Below are positions 49,919 to 59,655 of a stretch of DNA of 64,000 bases, one piece after another. The translations under genes were made by a program, and so were the position numbers. How positions within the stretch are numbered: position 1 is the stretch's first letter; each line of letters starts with the position of its first letter. This stretch comes from Fen-1058 sp964398185. GTDB taxonomy: Bacteria > Chloroflexota > Anaerolineae > Fen-1058. Under the pieces are notes generated by a model. The model saw only the letters and a program-made list of their open reading frames with translations. It did not search any database and had not been told where the DNA came from. The stretch is from assembly GCA_964398185.1 (NCBI GenBank), contig CAYNML010000023.1, positions 7,972 through 71,971 on the forward strand. The letters run 5' to 3'.

Positions 49919-51646
49919 ATGACGCAAGATCAGCGTGCGGCGATCCCGCTGGCCGGCAGCCTGGCGGCCACTGAGCATGTGCAGAATCGCAAGGCCATGA
50001 CCCAGACGATCCTGACGATGATGAGCGCCGCCTTGCTGGCGTTCACCCTTCCGATCGTGTGGGGGACGCTGAGCGGGGCGTTTGAAAGCGAAGACAGCCT
50101 GCTGATTCTCTCGATCGATGCGCTCGTTATCGGCAGTTGGTGGCTTGCCCGCCGCGGTCAGTGGCGGCCGGGCAGTTATCTGGCGCCAGCGTCGATGTTC
50201 ATGCTGGGGGTGTATGGCTCTTATTTTGTCGGCCTGGCCACCAGTTTTGTGCTGTTCTACGCCATCGCGTTGGTGCTTGCTTCCCTGCTGCTGGGGACGC
50301 GGGCCATGTGGGGCCTGCTGGCGCTCGTCCTGATCACGCATCTGGGGCTTGGCCTGACACGCGCCACGGAACCGCTGGTGGCTGAGGCGCCGACGATTAT
50401 TACTTTCAGCGGCGCGCTGGTGGGCCTGGGGCTGCTATTGTGGTTTGCCAGCCGCCAGATTACGACGGCGCTGGCGCAGTGGCGCGCCACTGCCGCGCGT
50501 CTGCAAACCGAGATTGACGAACATGCGCGCGCGGAAGAAGCGTTGCGCGCTTCACAGGCGCTGCTGCATTCGCTGATCGAAAGTCTGCCGCAGAATATCT
50601 ACAGCAAAGATAGGCAGGGCCGCTTCATCTTTGCCAATCAACGCTACTGCGCCACCGAGGGCCGGGCGGCGCACGAGATCGTCGGCCGGACCGATTACGA
50701 TCTGCATCCCCCGGCGCTGGCGGAAAAATACCGGGCGGACGATCGGCAGGTGATGGAAGCGGGCCGCCCGGTTGAGATCGTGGAGGAACATCAGCCGCTG
50801 GGCCGTAAGAAGTTTTACGTGCAGGTGATCAAAGCGCCGCTGGTGGATGCGCGCGGCGCCGTGGCCGGCACGCTGGGCATCTTCTGGGACATCACCGCGC
50901 AGCAGCGCGCGGCGCACGAGCGCGAGCGCCTCATCGCCGAATTGGAGGCGAAGAATGAGGAACTGGAGCAGTTCACGTACACGGTGTCGCATGATCTGAA
51001 AGCGCCGTTGATCACGGTGCGCGGCTTTCTGGGACTGCTGGAACAGGATGCGCTGGCGGGAGATCATGAGCGGATGCGCGCGGATATTCAGCGCATCAAG
51101 GACGCCACCGATCGCATGCGTCAACTGCTGGACGAGCTGCTGGAACTGTCGCGCATTGGACGCTTGCTGCATCCGCCAACCACGGTCTCGCTAACGGCGC
51201 TGGCGCAGGAAGCGATCCGGTTGGTGCAGGGGCGCATTGCGGCGCGTGGGGTGCAGATTGAGCTTGAGCCCGATCTGCCGCTGGTCTACGGAGATCGGGT
51301 GCGGCTGGTGGAAGTGCTGCAGAATTTGATCGACAACGCCTGCAAGTTCATGGGCGATCAGCCGGCGCCGCGCATCACGATCGGACGGCGGGGAACCGAT
51401 CGGGATGGAAAGCCGATCGTGTCTGTGGCGGACAATGGCCGCGGAATCGATCCACAATACCACGAGAAGATCTTCGGCTTATTCAATCAGCTGGATCCCC
51501 GGACGGAAGGGACCGGCATCGGGTTGGCGCTGGTGAAGCGCATTGTGGAAGTGCATGGCGGGCGCATCTGGGTGGAATCGGCCGGCCCGAACTGCGGCAG
51601 CACTTTCTGTTTCTCGTTGCCGGCAGCGCCAGACAAGACACACTGA
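49919..51646 (+). CDS. Membrane PAS histidine kinase
   Basis: A 575-residue kinase. Five to six membrane helices (about 28-180) are followed by a coiled-coil linker (ATAARLQTEIDEHARAEEAL), one PAS domain (about 195-310: IESLPQNIYSKDRQGRFIFA), HisKA with His358 (FTYTVSHDLKAPL) and HATPase_c (NLIDNACKFMG, GRGIDPQYHEKIFGLFNQLD, GTGIGLALVKRI). Nucleotides 51224-51585 of the ATPase domain are identical to those of the next kinase. The start is uncertain: ATG at 49919 is used, with ATG at 49898 and TTG at 49889 as options. Same kinase subfamily as its neighbours. Confidence 0.9.
   Translation: MTQDQRAAIPLAGSLAATEHVQNRKAMTQTILTMMSAALLAFTLPIVWGTLSGAFESEDSLLILSIDALVIGSWWLARRGQWRPGSYLAPASMFMLGVYGSYFVGLATSFVLFYAIALVLASLLLGTRAMWGLLALVLITHLGLGLTRATEPLVAEAPTIITFSGALVGLGLLLWFASRQITTALAQWRATAARLQTEIDEHARAEEALRASQALLHSLIESLPQNIYSKDRQGRFIFANQRYCATEGRAAHEIVGRTDYDLHPPALAEKYRADDRQVMEAGRPVEIVEEHQPLGRKKFYVQVIKAPLVDARGAVAGTLGIFWDITAQQRAAHERERLIAELEAKNEELEQFTYTVSHDLKAPLITVRGFLGLLEQDALAGDHERMRADIQRIKDATDRMRQLLDELLELSRIGRLLHPPTTVSLTALAQEAIRLVQGRIAARGVQIELEPDLPLVYGDRVRLVEVLQNLIDNACKFMGDQPAPRITIGRRGTDRDGKPIVSVADNGRGIDPQYHEKIFGLFNQLDPRTEGTGIGLALVKRIVEVHGGRIWVESAGPNCGSTFCFSLPAAPDKTH
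51224..51585 (+). repeat. 362-bp block identical to 53798-54159 (copy in the PAS kinase)
   Basis: Base-for-base identity with the other copy, running from GTGCAGGGGCGC to GGAATCGGCCGG. It covers nearly the whole HATPase_c domain. Flanking kinase sequence is clearly diverged, so the block is younger than the gene duplication. Confidence 0.9.
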
Positions 51647-51658
51647 AGGCAGATTGCT

Positions 51659-54214
51659 ATGGCTGATGAAGCTGTTGCTCACTCCGTTTCACTAACTGAC
51701 TCTCCCGCGTCCGTACAGACGGTGGGCTTGCTGGTCGGTTCGGCAGAGGATAAATATGAGAATGCGCTGCTGCGCGGTATCGCTGAGGTGTTGCAGTCGG
51801 CGGGGGTCAATCTGATCTGTTTTACCAGCGGGGCGTTGCGCTCGCTGCACGGGTTTGAGGCGCAGCGCAACGTATTGTATGACCTGGTGAATGCGGACAA
51901 TGTCAACGGTTTGATCATCAGCGGCACGCTGGCGCATTCCGTGAGCCTGGCGGAGATTGAAGCTTTGTGTTGGCGTTACCAGCCGCTGCCGCTGGTTACG
52001 GTGGCGCTGCAGTTGGCCGGGGCGCCCAGCATCATGGTTGACAGCGGCCAGGGGATGCAGGCGGTGGTGGAGCATTTGATCACCGTGCACGGTTACCGGC
52101 GCATTGCTTTTCTGCGTGGACCGCGCGGGCAGCAAGAAGCTGAAGATCGTTACGCCGCTTACGTGAATACGCTGGCGCACTATCACTTGCCGGTCGACCC
52201 CGATCTGGTGTTGACCGGCGATTATACGAGCGAGTCTGGCGCGGCGGCGCTGCACGATCGGCTTGCGCGGGGCAGCCTCGGCTGCGAGGCGCTGGTGTCG
52301 GCCAATGATTCCATGGCGCTGGGTGCGCTGGAGGTACTGCAGGCGCACAATGTGCAGGTGCCGGCCGAGTTTGCTCTGACGGGCTTTGACGATACGGAGG
52401 AGGGGCGCTTCAGTACGCCGTCGTTGACGACAGTGCGCCAATCGGTCTATCAGCAGGGCCGTGAGGCGGCGCGCTTGATGCTGGCGCGGCTGCGCGGCGA
52501 GGCCGTGCCCCAACAGACCACGATGCCCAGCGCGCTGGTGGTGCGCCAGTCATGCGGCTGCTTCGATCAACGTGTGATGCTGGCGGCAGCCGCGCTTGTT
52601 GGCGAGCCGGACACGGCGGAATCAAGCGCAGCGGTTTGGTCGGACAACGCACCTTCGCCGGCATTGGCCGATCTGATTGCGCACGCAGCGCCAGTGCTGC
52701 CGGCCGAGGTGGCGACTGCCTGGTTGCAGCGGTTGGATGCCGCGTTTGTCGCTGATTTGAAGGGGGAACAGCCAGGGTTGTGCTTGCAGACGCTGGATGC
52801 GCTGCTGACCGAAGGGCAGTATATTGACGATAACGACGGCGGGCAGTGGCATGACGTGTTGTCGATTATGCGCGCCGCCTGGTTGCCCAGGTTGCGCGGC
52901 ACTAGCTGGCTGATACCGGCCGAGAAAGTGTGGCATCAGGCGCGCACGTTGATCAGTGAGCGCACTTACTTGCGGCAGGCTCGCTGGCGCGTGCAGACGG
53001 AACAGCGGGCCGCCCTGTTGCGCGAACTCAGCGAGGCCATGGTCACCTCGTTCAATCTGGCCGATGTGCTGGATGTGATGGCGTGGGAATTGCCGCGGCT
53101 GCGGGTGAAAGCCTGTTATTTGTCGCTGTTTGACGAGCCTGGCGTGTCGGTGGAACAAGCTCGCTTGATTTTGGCCTTTGATCAGTTGGGACGTCAGCCA
53201 GTGCCGCCGGCCGGTGAACGGTTTCTGTCACGCTGGCTGGTGCCGCCCGCCCGCTTGCGCTGTGCGCCGCCGTATATGCTGGTGGTTGAGGTGTTGTACT
53301 CTAAAGAAGAGCGGCTGGGGTTTGTGCTGTTTGAAGTAGACGCGCTGGGCGCCAGTGTGTGCGGCGCGCTGCGCGGGCAGCTGAGCAGCGCCTTGCAGGG
53401 CGTTATGCTGTTGGAACAGCGGCGTCAGGCCGAGACCGCCTTGCAGCAGCATCGCGATCAACTGGAGCAGCTGGTGGAAGCGCGCACGCTGGCGCTGGTT
53501 GAAACCAATGCCGATCTAGAAGCCAAGAACGCCGAACTGGAACGATTCACGTACACGGTGTCGCATGACTTGAAAGCGCCGCTGATCACGATTCGCGGGT
53601 TCCTGGGTTTTGCAGAGCAGGACGCGCAGGCGGGCAACTGGGAACGGTTCGCCGTGGATATGACGCGCATTGTCGAGGCGACAGAGAAGATGCGGCGCTT
53701 GCTGGACGATTTGCTGGAACTATCGCGGATTGGGCGCTTGATGAATGCGCCGGAGAGCATGCCGCTGAGCGCCGTCGTGCACGAGGCGCTGCAAGTTGTG
53801 CAGGGGCGCATTGCGGCGCGTGGGGTGCAGATTGAGCTTGAGCCCGATCTGCCGCTGGTCTACGGAGATCGGGTGCGGCTGGTGGAAGTGCTGCAGAATT
53901 TGATCGACAACGCCTGCAAGTTCATGGGCGATCAGCCGGCGCCGCGCATCACGATCGGACGGCGGGGAACCGATCGGGATGGAAAGCCGATCGTGTCTGT
54001 GGCGGACAATGGCCGCGGAATCGATCCACAATACCACGAGAAGATCTTCGGCTTATTCAATCAGCTGGATCCCCGGACGGAAGGGACCGGCATCGGGTTG
54101 GCGCTGGTGAAGCGCATTGTGGAAGTGCATGGCGGGCGCATCTGGGTGGAATCGGCCGGGCAGGGCACGGGCAGCACCTTCTACTTCACCCTGCCGGACA
54201 CGCCGCCAGCTTGA
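51659..54214 (+). CDS. Histidine kinase with LacI-type sugar-binding sensor domain
   Basis: An 851-residue protein. Residues about 20-300 form a periplasmic-binding-protein-like domain of LacI/GalR regulators (VGLLVGSAEDKYENALLRGI, GLIISGTLAH, ALVSANDSMALGALEVLQAH, ALTGFDDTEEGRFSTPSLTT), but the usual DNA-binding HTH is absent. No signal peptide or membrane helix is present, so the domain senses a cytoplasmic ligand. Then come a linker, a GAF-like region (about 450-600), a coiled coil, HisKA with His636 and HATPase_c. The last domain shares 362 identical bases with the preceding kinase. It starts 12 bases after that gene's stop. Probably a cytoplasmic metabolite sensor that feeds the same response regulators. 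Confidence 0.9.
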   Translation: MADEAVAHSVSLTDSPASVQTVGLLVGSAEDKYENALLRGIAEVLQSAGVNLICFTSGALRSLHGFEAQRNVLYDLVNADNVNGLIISGTLAHSVSLAEIEALCWRYQPLPLVTVALQLAGAPSIMVDSGQGMQAVVEHLITVHGYRRIAFLRGPRGQQEAEDRYAAYVNTLAHYHLPVDPDLVLTGDYTSESGAAALHDRLARGSLGCEALVSANDSMALGALEVLQAHNVQVPAEFALTGFDDTEEGRFSTPSLTTVRQSVYQQGREAARLMLARLRGEAVPQQTTMPSALVVRQSCGCFDQRVMLAAAALVGEPDTAESSAAVWSDNAPSPALADLIAHAAPVLPAEVATAWLQRLDAAFVADLKGEQPGLCLQTLDALLTEGQYIDDNDGGQWHDVLSIMRAAWLPRLRGTSWLIPAEKVWHQARTLISERTYLRQARWRVQTEQRAALLRELSEAMVTSFNLADVLDVMAWELPRLRVKACYLSLFDEPGVSVEQARLILAFDQLGRQPVPPAGERFLSRWLVPPARLRCAPPYMLVVEVLYSKEERLGFVLFEVDALGASVCGALRGQLSSALQGVMLLEQRRQAETALQQHRDQLEQLVEARTLALVETNADLEAKNAELERFTYTVSHDLKAPLITIRGFLGFAEQDAQAGNWERFAVDMTRIVEATEKMRRLLDDLLELSRIGRLMNAPESMPLSAVVHEALQVVQGRIAARGVQIELEPDLPLVYGDRVRLVEVLQNLIDNACKFMGDQPAPRITIGRRGTDRDGKPIVSVADNGRGIDPQYHEKIFGLFNQLDPRTEGTGIGLALVKRIVEVHGGRIWVESAGQGTGSTFYFTLPDTPPA
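53798..54159 (+). repeat. 362-bp block identical to 51224-51585 (copy in the LacI-sensor kinase)
   Basis: Second copy of the identical ATPase-domain segment. The distance between the copies (2574 bp) and their same orientation fit gene conversion, and would also allow deletion of the sequence between them. Confidence 0.9.
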
Positions 54215-54436
54215 GCGGTCTGGCGCGCGGTTTGCCGACGGTTGATAGACTCGCTCTGATCTTGCGGTAAAATACACGCTAAAGGATGTGATCACGCTGA
54301 GCGGATCCATGACGCATCGGCCAGCCGTCACGTTTATATGCCACCCGGACGCGGGTCAGTGTGCCGCCAGGGGCGCTCACGTGGAGCATACGTCATGTCG
54401 CAACGAGCTCATGTTCATTTCTTCAGGAGAAGACCC

Positions 54437-54880
54437 ATGAATGGCGAACCAGTTCTGGTGATGCTGGTGGAAGACAACGTCGATCATGCGGAGTTGGTCA
54501 TGCGCACGCTGGCGGAACATCGCGTGGCCAATCACATCCGGCATTTTATGGACGGCCAGGCGGCCCTGGATTATCTGTTCCACCAGGGGGCGTATGCCGA
54601 TACGGCGGCGAATCCCCTGCCGCACGTCATTTTGCTGGACCTGCGCCTGCCGCGCGTGGACGGGCTGGAAGTGCTGAAGAAGATCAAGGACGCTGACGCG
54701 CTCAAGCATATTCCAGTGGTGGTGCTGACGACGTCCGAGGCGGAACGCGATGTGGCGCGCGCGTATGATCATCACGTCAACAGTTATCTGGTCAAGCCGG
54801 TGGGGTACGAAGAGTTCAACGAGCTGATGGAAGATCTGGGGTTCTATTGGCTGGGATGGAACACTCACCCGCACGCGTGA
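54437..54880 (+). CDS. Single-domain response regulator (Rcp1-like)
   Basis: A 147-residue stand-alone receiver: acidic pocket MLVEDNVDHAEL, phospho-acceptor Asp68 in ILLDLRLPRVDG, TTSEAERD and lysine in NSYLVKPVGYEEF. This spacing, with an extended loop before the aspartate and D-x-x-HAEL, is that of Rcp1/response regulators that pair with phytochrome-type kinases. It has no output domain and passes the phosphate on or acts by protein contact. GGAGAAG lies before the ATG at 54437. The three kinases upstream and the hybrid-like kinase downstream are its likely partners. Confidence 0.92.
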   Translation: MNGEPVLVMLVEDNVDHAELVMRTLAEHRVANHIRHFMDGQAALDYLFHQGAYADTAANPLPHVILLDLRLPRVDGLEVLKKIKDADALKHIPVVVLTTSEAERDVARAYDHHVNSYLVKPVGYEEFNELMEDLGFYWLGWNTHPHA

Positions 54881-54906
54881 CCGGGCCGGGGCAAGAATGA
54901 GGCGGG

Positions 54907-57360
54907 ATGTCTGACGAGCTGACGCGCGTTCTGTTGGTGGAAGATGATCCGGCGCACGCCGAGCTGGTGCGCCGTGCTTTCGCCATGCGCGATCGGCGCG
55001 TTGAACTGCGCGTGGCTGAAACGCTGAACGAGGCGCGGGGCTGCCTGGCAGAACCATCCGGTCGGCTGCACCTGGTGATTTCTGACTGGCGCCTGCCCGA
55101 TGGCGAAGGCATGGAGCTGCTGACCGACGAGCGGTTGAGCGACGTGCCGGTGATCATCATGACCAGCCAGGGCAATGAGCGCCTGGCCGTGGGCGCGCTG
55201 AAAGCCGGCGCGCTCGACTATGTGGTGAAGTCGGAAACCACGCTGCTGGACATGCCGCACATCGCCGAGCGGGTGCTGCGCGAATGGGCGATGCGGCGCG
55301 AGCGCGAACGCATGCAGCAGGCGCTGCGCGCTTCCGAGGAGAAATTCAACAAGGCCTTCCGTTCCAGCCCCGTGGCCATGTCCATCAGCGACAGCCTCAC
55401 GCGCCACTATCTGGAGGTCAACGATGCGTTCGTGCGGATGACGGGTTACGCGCGCGAAGAGCTGGTGGGCCATACGGCACGCGACTTGAAGTTGTGGGTG
55501 GATATGGAGGAGCGCGCCCAGGTCATGGAGCGCATGGCCCAACAGGGCTTTGTGCACGAGCACGAGATCCGTTTTCGGAATCGCGCCGGCCAGCAGGGCG
55601 TGGCGCTGCTGTCCCTGGAAACGGTGGAACTGAACAGCGCCCCGTGCCTGCTGACCACGCTGCACGATATTACCGAACGCCGCCGGGCCGAAGACGCCCT
55701 GCGCGCCAGTGAAGACCGCTTCCGCTCGCTGGTGCAGAATTCGCAGGACATCATCACCGTCCACGACGAGAATCTGGTCGTGACCTACGAAAGCCCCTCC
55801 GTGTCGCGCGTATTCGGCTACGAGCCGGGTTATCTGATCGGCAAGCTGCCCTTTGAATTCATCCCCCTTGAGGATCAACCGCTTGTCCGGCGCGACTTTG
55901 AGGAAGTGTTCCGGCGCCGTAACGATAACCTGCCCACCGAGTTCCGTTTCCGGCGCGCCGACGGATCGTACGTCTATCTGGATGCGCTGGGCGCCAACCT
56001 GCTCGATCACCCCGGAGTGCGCGGCATTGTCATCACCTCGCGCGATGTCACCGAGCGCAAACGCGCGGAACGCGCGGTGCGCCAGTATGCCGAGCGGCTC
56101 GCCATTCTGCACGAGATCGATCAGGCGATCCTGGGCGCCAAATCCATCGAGGATATTGCCGACGCGGCGTTGAGCCGCATCCAGCGCTCCATTTCCAGCT
56201 GGCGCGCGAAAATCACGCTGTTTGAATTCGATGCCGGACAGGCCGTGGTGGCCGCGCACTTCTGCGACGGTTCCAAGCAGCCGTCCGGCGAACGCCTGCC
56301 GCTGGCGGCGTTGGGGCCGATTGTGCGACTGCGCCCCGGCGAGTTGTACGTGATCAACGATCTCTCGGAACTGCTCGAACCCACGCCCAGCCAGCTGCGC
56401 CAGATCGGCGACGGCGCGCGCTCCAGCATCGACGCGCCGCTCATCGTGCTGGGCCAGCAGATCGGCGTCCTGACGGTGGACGCCACTCAGTGGGACGCTT
56501 TTCACGGCGAGGTGGTGGACGTGGTGCGCGAGGTGGCCGATCAGCTGGCGGTAGCCATTCAAAATGCGCGCCTGCTGGAGCAGACGCAGCGGCACGCGCA
56601 CGAACTGGAACAGCGCGTGGCCGAGCGCACGCGCGAGCTGGCGGCGGCCAACGAACGGTTGACCGAACTCGACCGCCTGAAATCCAAGTTCGTCAGCGAT
56701 GTGTCGCACGAACTGCGCACGCCCATCGCCAATCTGAAACTGCATGTGGAACTGTTGGAACATGGCCGGGTCGAGAAACGCAGCCACTATCTCAACGTCG
56801 TCAAGCAGCAATCGCGGCGGCTGGGCCAGTTGGTGGACGACATCCTGAATTTGTCACGCCTGGAAATGGGGCGCGAGCGCGCGGCCTTCGGCCCGGTCGA
56901 TCTGAACTTTGTGGTGGAACAGATTGTGGCGGCGCACCAGCCGCGCGCCGAATCGTCCGGGCTGAGGTTGTCCTTCCAGCCGCTGCCCACGCTGCCGCCG
57001 GTGCGCGGCGAAGTCAATCAACTCTCGCAAGTGGTGACCAATCTGGTGATCAATGCGCTGAACTATACGCCGCAGGGCGAAGTCAACGTCAGCACGTTGC
57101 AGACGGCCGACGAGGCTTGCCTGCAAGTGACCGACACGGGCATCGGCATCGATCCCGACGACGCGCCCAACATCTTTGCGCGGTTCTACCGCGGGCGCGG
57201 CTCGCAGCGCAGCGAAACCCCCGGCACCGGCCTGGGGCTGGCCATCGTCAAAGAGATCGTTGACCTGCACGATGGGCGCATCGAAGTCGACAGCCAGGTG
57301 AAACAGGGCACCACTTTCAAAGTGTGGCTGCCGCTGTTTCACGACAACGGCGCGGCATGA
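54907..57360 (+). CDS. Receiver-PAS-PAS-GAF histidine kinase
   Basis: An 817-residue soluble kinase. The N-terminal receiver has Asp60 (HLVISDWRLPDG) and lysine in DYVVKSE. PAS domains lie at about 140-260 and 265-385, GAF at about 395-560, then a coiled coil (LEQRVAERTRELAAANERLT). HisKA follows with His601 (VSDVSHELRTPIANL), then HATPase_c (NLVINALNYTPQGEV, DTGIGIDPDDAPNIFARFYR, GTGLGLAIVKEIV). The H-box type (SHELRTP) differs from that of the three kinases upstream, so it belongs to another kinase subfamily. The N-terminal receiver allows input from them. It starts 26 bases after the receiver gene and overlaps the peptidase gene start by 4 bases (ATGA). Confidence 0.92.
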   Translation: MSDELTRVLLVEDDPAHAELVRRAFAMRDRRVELRVAETLNEARGCLAEPSGRLHLVISDWRLPDGEGMELLTDERLSDVPVIIMTSQGNERLAVGALKAGALDYVVKSETTLLDMPHIAERVLREWAMRRERERMQQALRASEEKFNKAFRSSPVAMSISDSLTRHYLEVNDAFVRMTGYAREELVGHTARDLKLWVDMEERAQVMERMAQQGFVHEHEIRFRNRAGQQGVALLSLETVELNSAPCLLTTLHDITERRRAEDALRASEDRFRSLVQNSQDIITVHDENLVVTYESPSVSRVFGYEPGYLIGKLPFEFIPLEDQPLVRRDFEEVFRRRNDNLPTEFRFRRADGSYVYLDALGANLLDHPGVRGIVITSRDVTERKRAERAVRQYAERLAILHEIDQAILGAKSIEDIADAALSRIQRSISSWRAKITLFEFDAGQAVVAAHFCDGSKQPSGERLPLAALGPIVRLRPGELYVINDLSELLEPTPSQLRQIGDGARSSIDAPLIVLGQQIGVLTVDATQWDAFHGEVVDVVREVADQLAVAIQNARLLEQTQRHAHELEQRVAERTRELAAANERLTELDRLKSKFVSDVSHELRTPIANLKLHVELLEHGRVEKRSHYLNVVKQQSRRLGQLVDDILNLSRLEMGRERAAFGPVDLNFVVEQIVAAHQPRAESSGLRLSFQPLPTLPPVRGEVNQLSQVVTNLVINALNYTPQGEVNVSTLQTADEACLQVTDTGIGIDPDDAPNIFARFYRGRGSQRSETPGTGLGLAIVKEIVDLHDGRIEVDSQVKQGTTFKVWLPLFHDNGAA

Positions 57361-59375
57361 TCAAGCGCCTGGGCCTGCTCCTGGGGGCGCTGCTGTTCCC
57401 CCTCCTCTTGACGGTCACCGCGCAGTCGCAAGCGTGGCAGACCTATCGCGACCCCGCGGCCGGTTTCGCCTTTGACTATCCCGCCGGCGCGACCGCGCGC
57501 GTCGAGCAGGAACCGGCGCAGGGTTACGCCTCGGTTTTTGTCGTGCTGCCCGACGAGGGCACGGGCTATCAAGGATACGGCGTCACCGTCTTTGCCAATC
57601 CCGACGATCTGGCGCTGCCGCGTTTCCTGACCGAGCGGCGCGGCTTTGCTTCATTCGGCGGGCAGAACGTGCGCATCAACAACGTCAGCGCGCTGCGCGC
57701 GGCGCAGGGGACAGCACTGGCCGGTGATGAGGCCGAGGTCTACTGGCTGCCAGGGGATCGCGTCGTGGTGCGATTGGGCTTGTACGCCGGGAACGATCGA
57801 TCAATCGGGCCGTCCAAGGCCGCGCGTGAGGCTTTCGATCGGGCCGTGTCTTCCTTCCATCTGATCCCGCGTGAGATCGTTGTGCCGATCACGCCCATGC
57901 CCGAGATCACTCCCCAGCCCGATCGGCCTGAGCTGCTCGACGAATTCATCTCGCCGTATGGCGTCATCTCCACCACCACGGCCTATTGGACGCAGTGGGA
58001 CATCATCACCAACGATACGCGCTACGGCGTGCGCAACCTTTCATTGCCGGGCTCGCCGCGCAAATGCTGGAACGTGACGTGGCCGCGCATGCTGCACAGC
58101 GGGCTCGATCTCTATCGGCTGGACGGACAGGATGCGGCCGGCACGCCGCTGGTGGCCGTGGCCGATGGCAGCGTGGCTTACTACAATCCCGCGTACTCAG
58201 GGTATCCGGGGCGCGTGGTCATCCTGGCGCATCCGCTCAGCGACGGGCGCACAATCTATGCAATGTACGCGCATCTGGGATCGGTCTTTGTGGCGCAGGG
58301 GCAGATCGTGTCGCGCGGCCAGCCGATCGGGACGGTGTTGTACCAGCCGGGCGATTCGCATCTGCACTTTGAACTGCGCTGGTTTCTGGATGGCTCGTGG
58401 ATCTATCCGGCGAACACCTCGTGCAACGGCATCGTCTACGGGCGCGGCTACACGTATCAGATCCATCCCGATGATTTCTGGCAGGGCTACGTTGATCCGG
58501 ATGCGTTCATTCAGGCGCGCGGCGGGCCGCCGCTCACCCCGATGGGGCTGCCCGACCCGCGCGGCCCGGCGTTGACGGCCCTGGCGCAGAGCGAGGATAT
58601 CAGCGTGATCACGCAGACGCTCGTGTCGGGCGGCAAGCCCGCGACCACGCAAGCCGCGCCGTTCGATCTGGGCGGCCCCGAAGCGAGCGGCGCACCCGGC
58701 GCGATCAAAATTTCGCCGGTCTTGACGGTGACGGAATTGATCACGGCGCCGGTGTCGTTTACCGCGCCGAATGTGATCACCGCGCCCGCGCCGGGCCTCG
58801 TCAACACGGACACGCTGACGTACACGACGTATCTGCCGCTGATCGCGCGCCACTTCCCCAGGCAGGAGCCGGCGTGTGTAGAAGGGCAGGAACTGCTGAG
58901 CAACGGCGGCTTTGAAGGCGGCCCCGGCAGCGCGCCCTGGGTGCAGATCAAGAACAACACGTCCGATCTGATCGGCAGCACGCAGCCCTATGCTGGGCAG
59001 TACAGCCTGTGGCTGGGCGGACGCAACATCGCCGACGAGGAAGTGCTGCACTCGTTCGTGGTGCCGTATTACACCGAGGCGCTGACGTTGACGTTCAAGC
59101 GGCTGTTGACGACGCAGGAAACCGAGCCGGTGGTGTACGATCATTTCGAGTTCGTGCTGGAGAATCAAACGGGCAATGAAGTCTCGCCGCAGGCGAGCCT
59201 GAGCAACCTGAGTCCCAATCGCAACGTGTGGGCGGCCGAAACGGTGGTCTTCTCCGGTTTTCAGGAATGGGGCAATCGACGCCTGCGCTTGAGTGTGAAG
59301 GGCATGACGGACGGCAATTTGTTGACCAGTTTGTTCGTGGATGAGGTGAGTGTGCAGACGCGCTGCGGGCCTTAA
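57357..59375 (+). CDS. Secreted M23-family metallopeptidase
   Basis: A 672-residue exported protein. A signal peptide covers about residues 1-25 (LLLGALLFPLLLTVTAQSQA). The next region resembles a PsbP/lipoprotein-like alpha-beta domain (YRDPAAGFAFDYPAGATARV). The M23 peptidase domain has zinc ligands H247-x3-D251 (HSGLDLY) and H335-x-H337 (HLHFEL), as in LytM. A proline/threonine linker then leads to a C-terminal beta-sandwich (ELLSNGGFEGGPGSAPWVQI) of carbohydrate-binding type. M23 enzymes cut peptide cross-links of peptidoglycan or other peptides. Translation is coupled to the kinase upstream (ATGA), which suggests control of envelope remodelling by that kinase. Confidence 0.88.
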   Translation: MIKRLGLLLGALLFPLLLTVTAQSQAWQTYRDPAAGFAFDYPAGATARVEQEPAQGYASVFVVLPDEGTGYQGYGVTVFANPDDLALPRFLTERRGFASFGGQNVRINNVSALRAAQGTALAGDEAEVYWLPGDRVVVRLGLYAGNDRSIGPSKAAREAFDRAVSSFHLIPREIVVPITPMPEITPQPDRPELLDEFISPYGVISTTTAYWTQWDIITNDTRYGVRNLSLPGSPRKCWNVTWPRMLHSGLDLYRLDGQDAAGTPLVAVADGSVAYYNPAYSGYPGRVVILAHPLSDGRTIYAMYAHLGSVFVAQGQIVSRGQPIGTVLYQPGDSHLHFELRWFLDGSWIYPANTSCNGIVYGRGYTYQIHPDDFWQGYVDPDAFIQARGGPPLTPMGLPDPRGPALTALAQSEDISVITQTLVSGGKPATTQAAPFDLGGPEASGAPGAIKISPVLTVTELITAPVSFTAPNVITAPAPGLVNTDTLTYTTYLPLIARHFPRQEPACVEGQELLSNGGFEGGPGSAPWVQIKNNTSDLIGSTQPYAGQYSLWLGGRNIADEEVLHSFVVPYYTEALTLTFKRLLTTQETEPVVYDHFEFVLENQTGNEVSPQASLSNLSPNRNVWAAETVVFSGFQEWGNRRLRLSVKGMTDGNLLTSLFVDEVSVQTRCGP

Positions 59376-59410
59376 GGACATCCACACACTTGGCGAGGCT
59401 TTTTCCGCGT

Positions 59411-59503
59411 CATGCCCGAGCGTTGGTGTCGGGCATCCAGAGTATCGCCCGGAAAGTTCTCTATCAAGCGAATGGATTCCCGCTTACTACCGCGGGAATG
59501 ACG
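59411..59503. repeat. REP-like repeat, second copy, with two hairpins
   Basis: ATGCCCGA/TCGGGCAT (59412-59419 and 59429-59436) and ATTCCCGC/GCGGGAAT (59476-59483 and 59492-59499) form two stems. The second half matches 3421-3478. It is in the 322-base convergent gap between the peptidase and DUF4397 genes (59376-59697), which holds only repeats and hairpins. Confidence 0.7.
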
Positions 59504-59543
59504 CTCCCAGGGAGCGTGTTGAAATGCACTTCGCAAACCAGAA

Positions 59544-59575
59544 CGGCGGCTGCGAGTGATTCTCGCCAGCCGCCG
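59544..59575 (-). terminator. Hairpin, probable terminator for the DUF4397 gene
   Basis: CGGCGGCTG and CAGCCGCCG pair, extended inward by CGAG/CTCG with one bulged base, giving a stem of about 13 bp. Leftward it is followed by TTCTGGTTTG, a weak T-run. The position downstream of the minus-strand gene supports termination. Confidence 0.45.
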
Positions 59576-59655
59576 GACTGGTAGATATTCAGTTGTTAGC
59601 CAGTAATGTTAATTGTACAAACTGAGTAATTCGTGCGCCTCGTCTGCCGGGTTTG

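Noticed and set aside
51659..52600. LacI-type transcription factor
   Set aside because: There is no helix-turn-helix before the ligand domain, and the frame continues into a histidine kinase.
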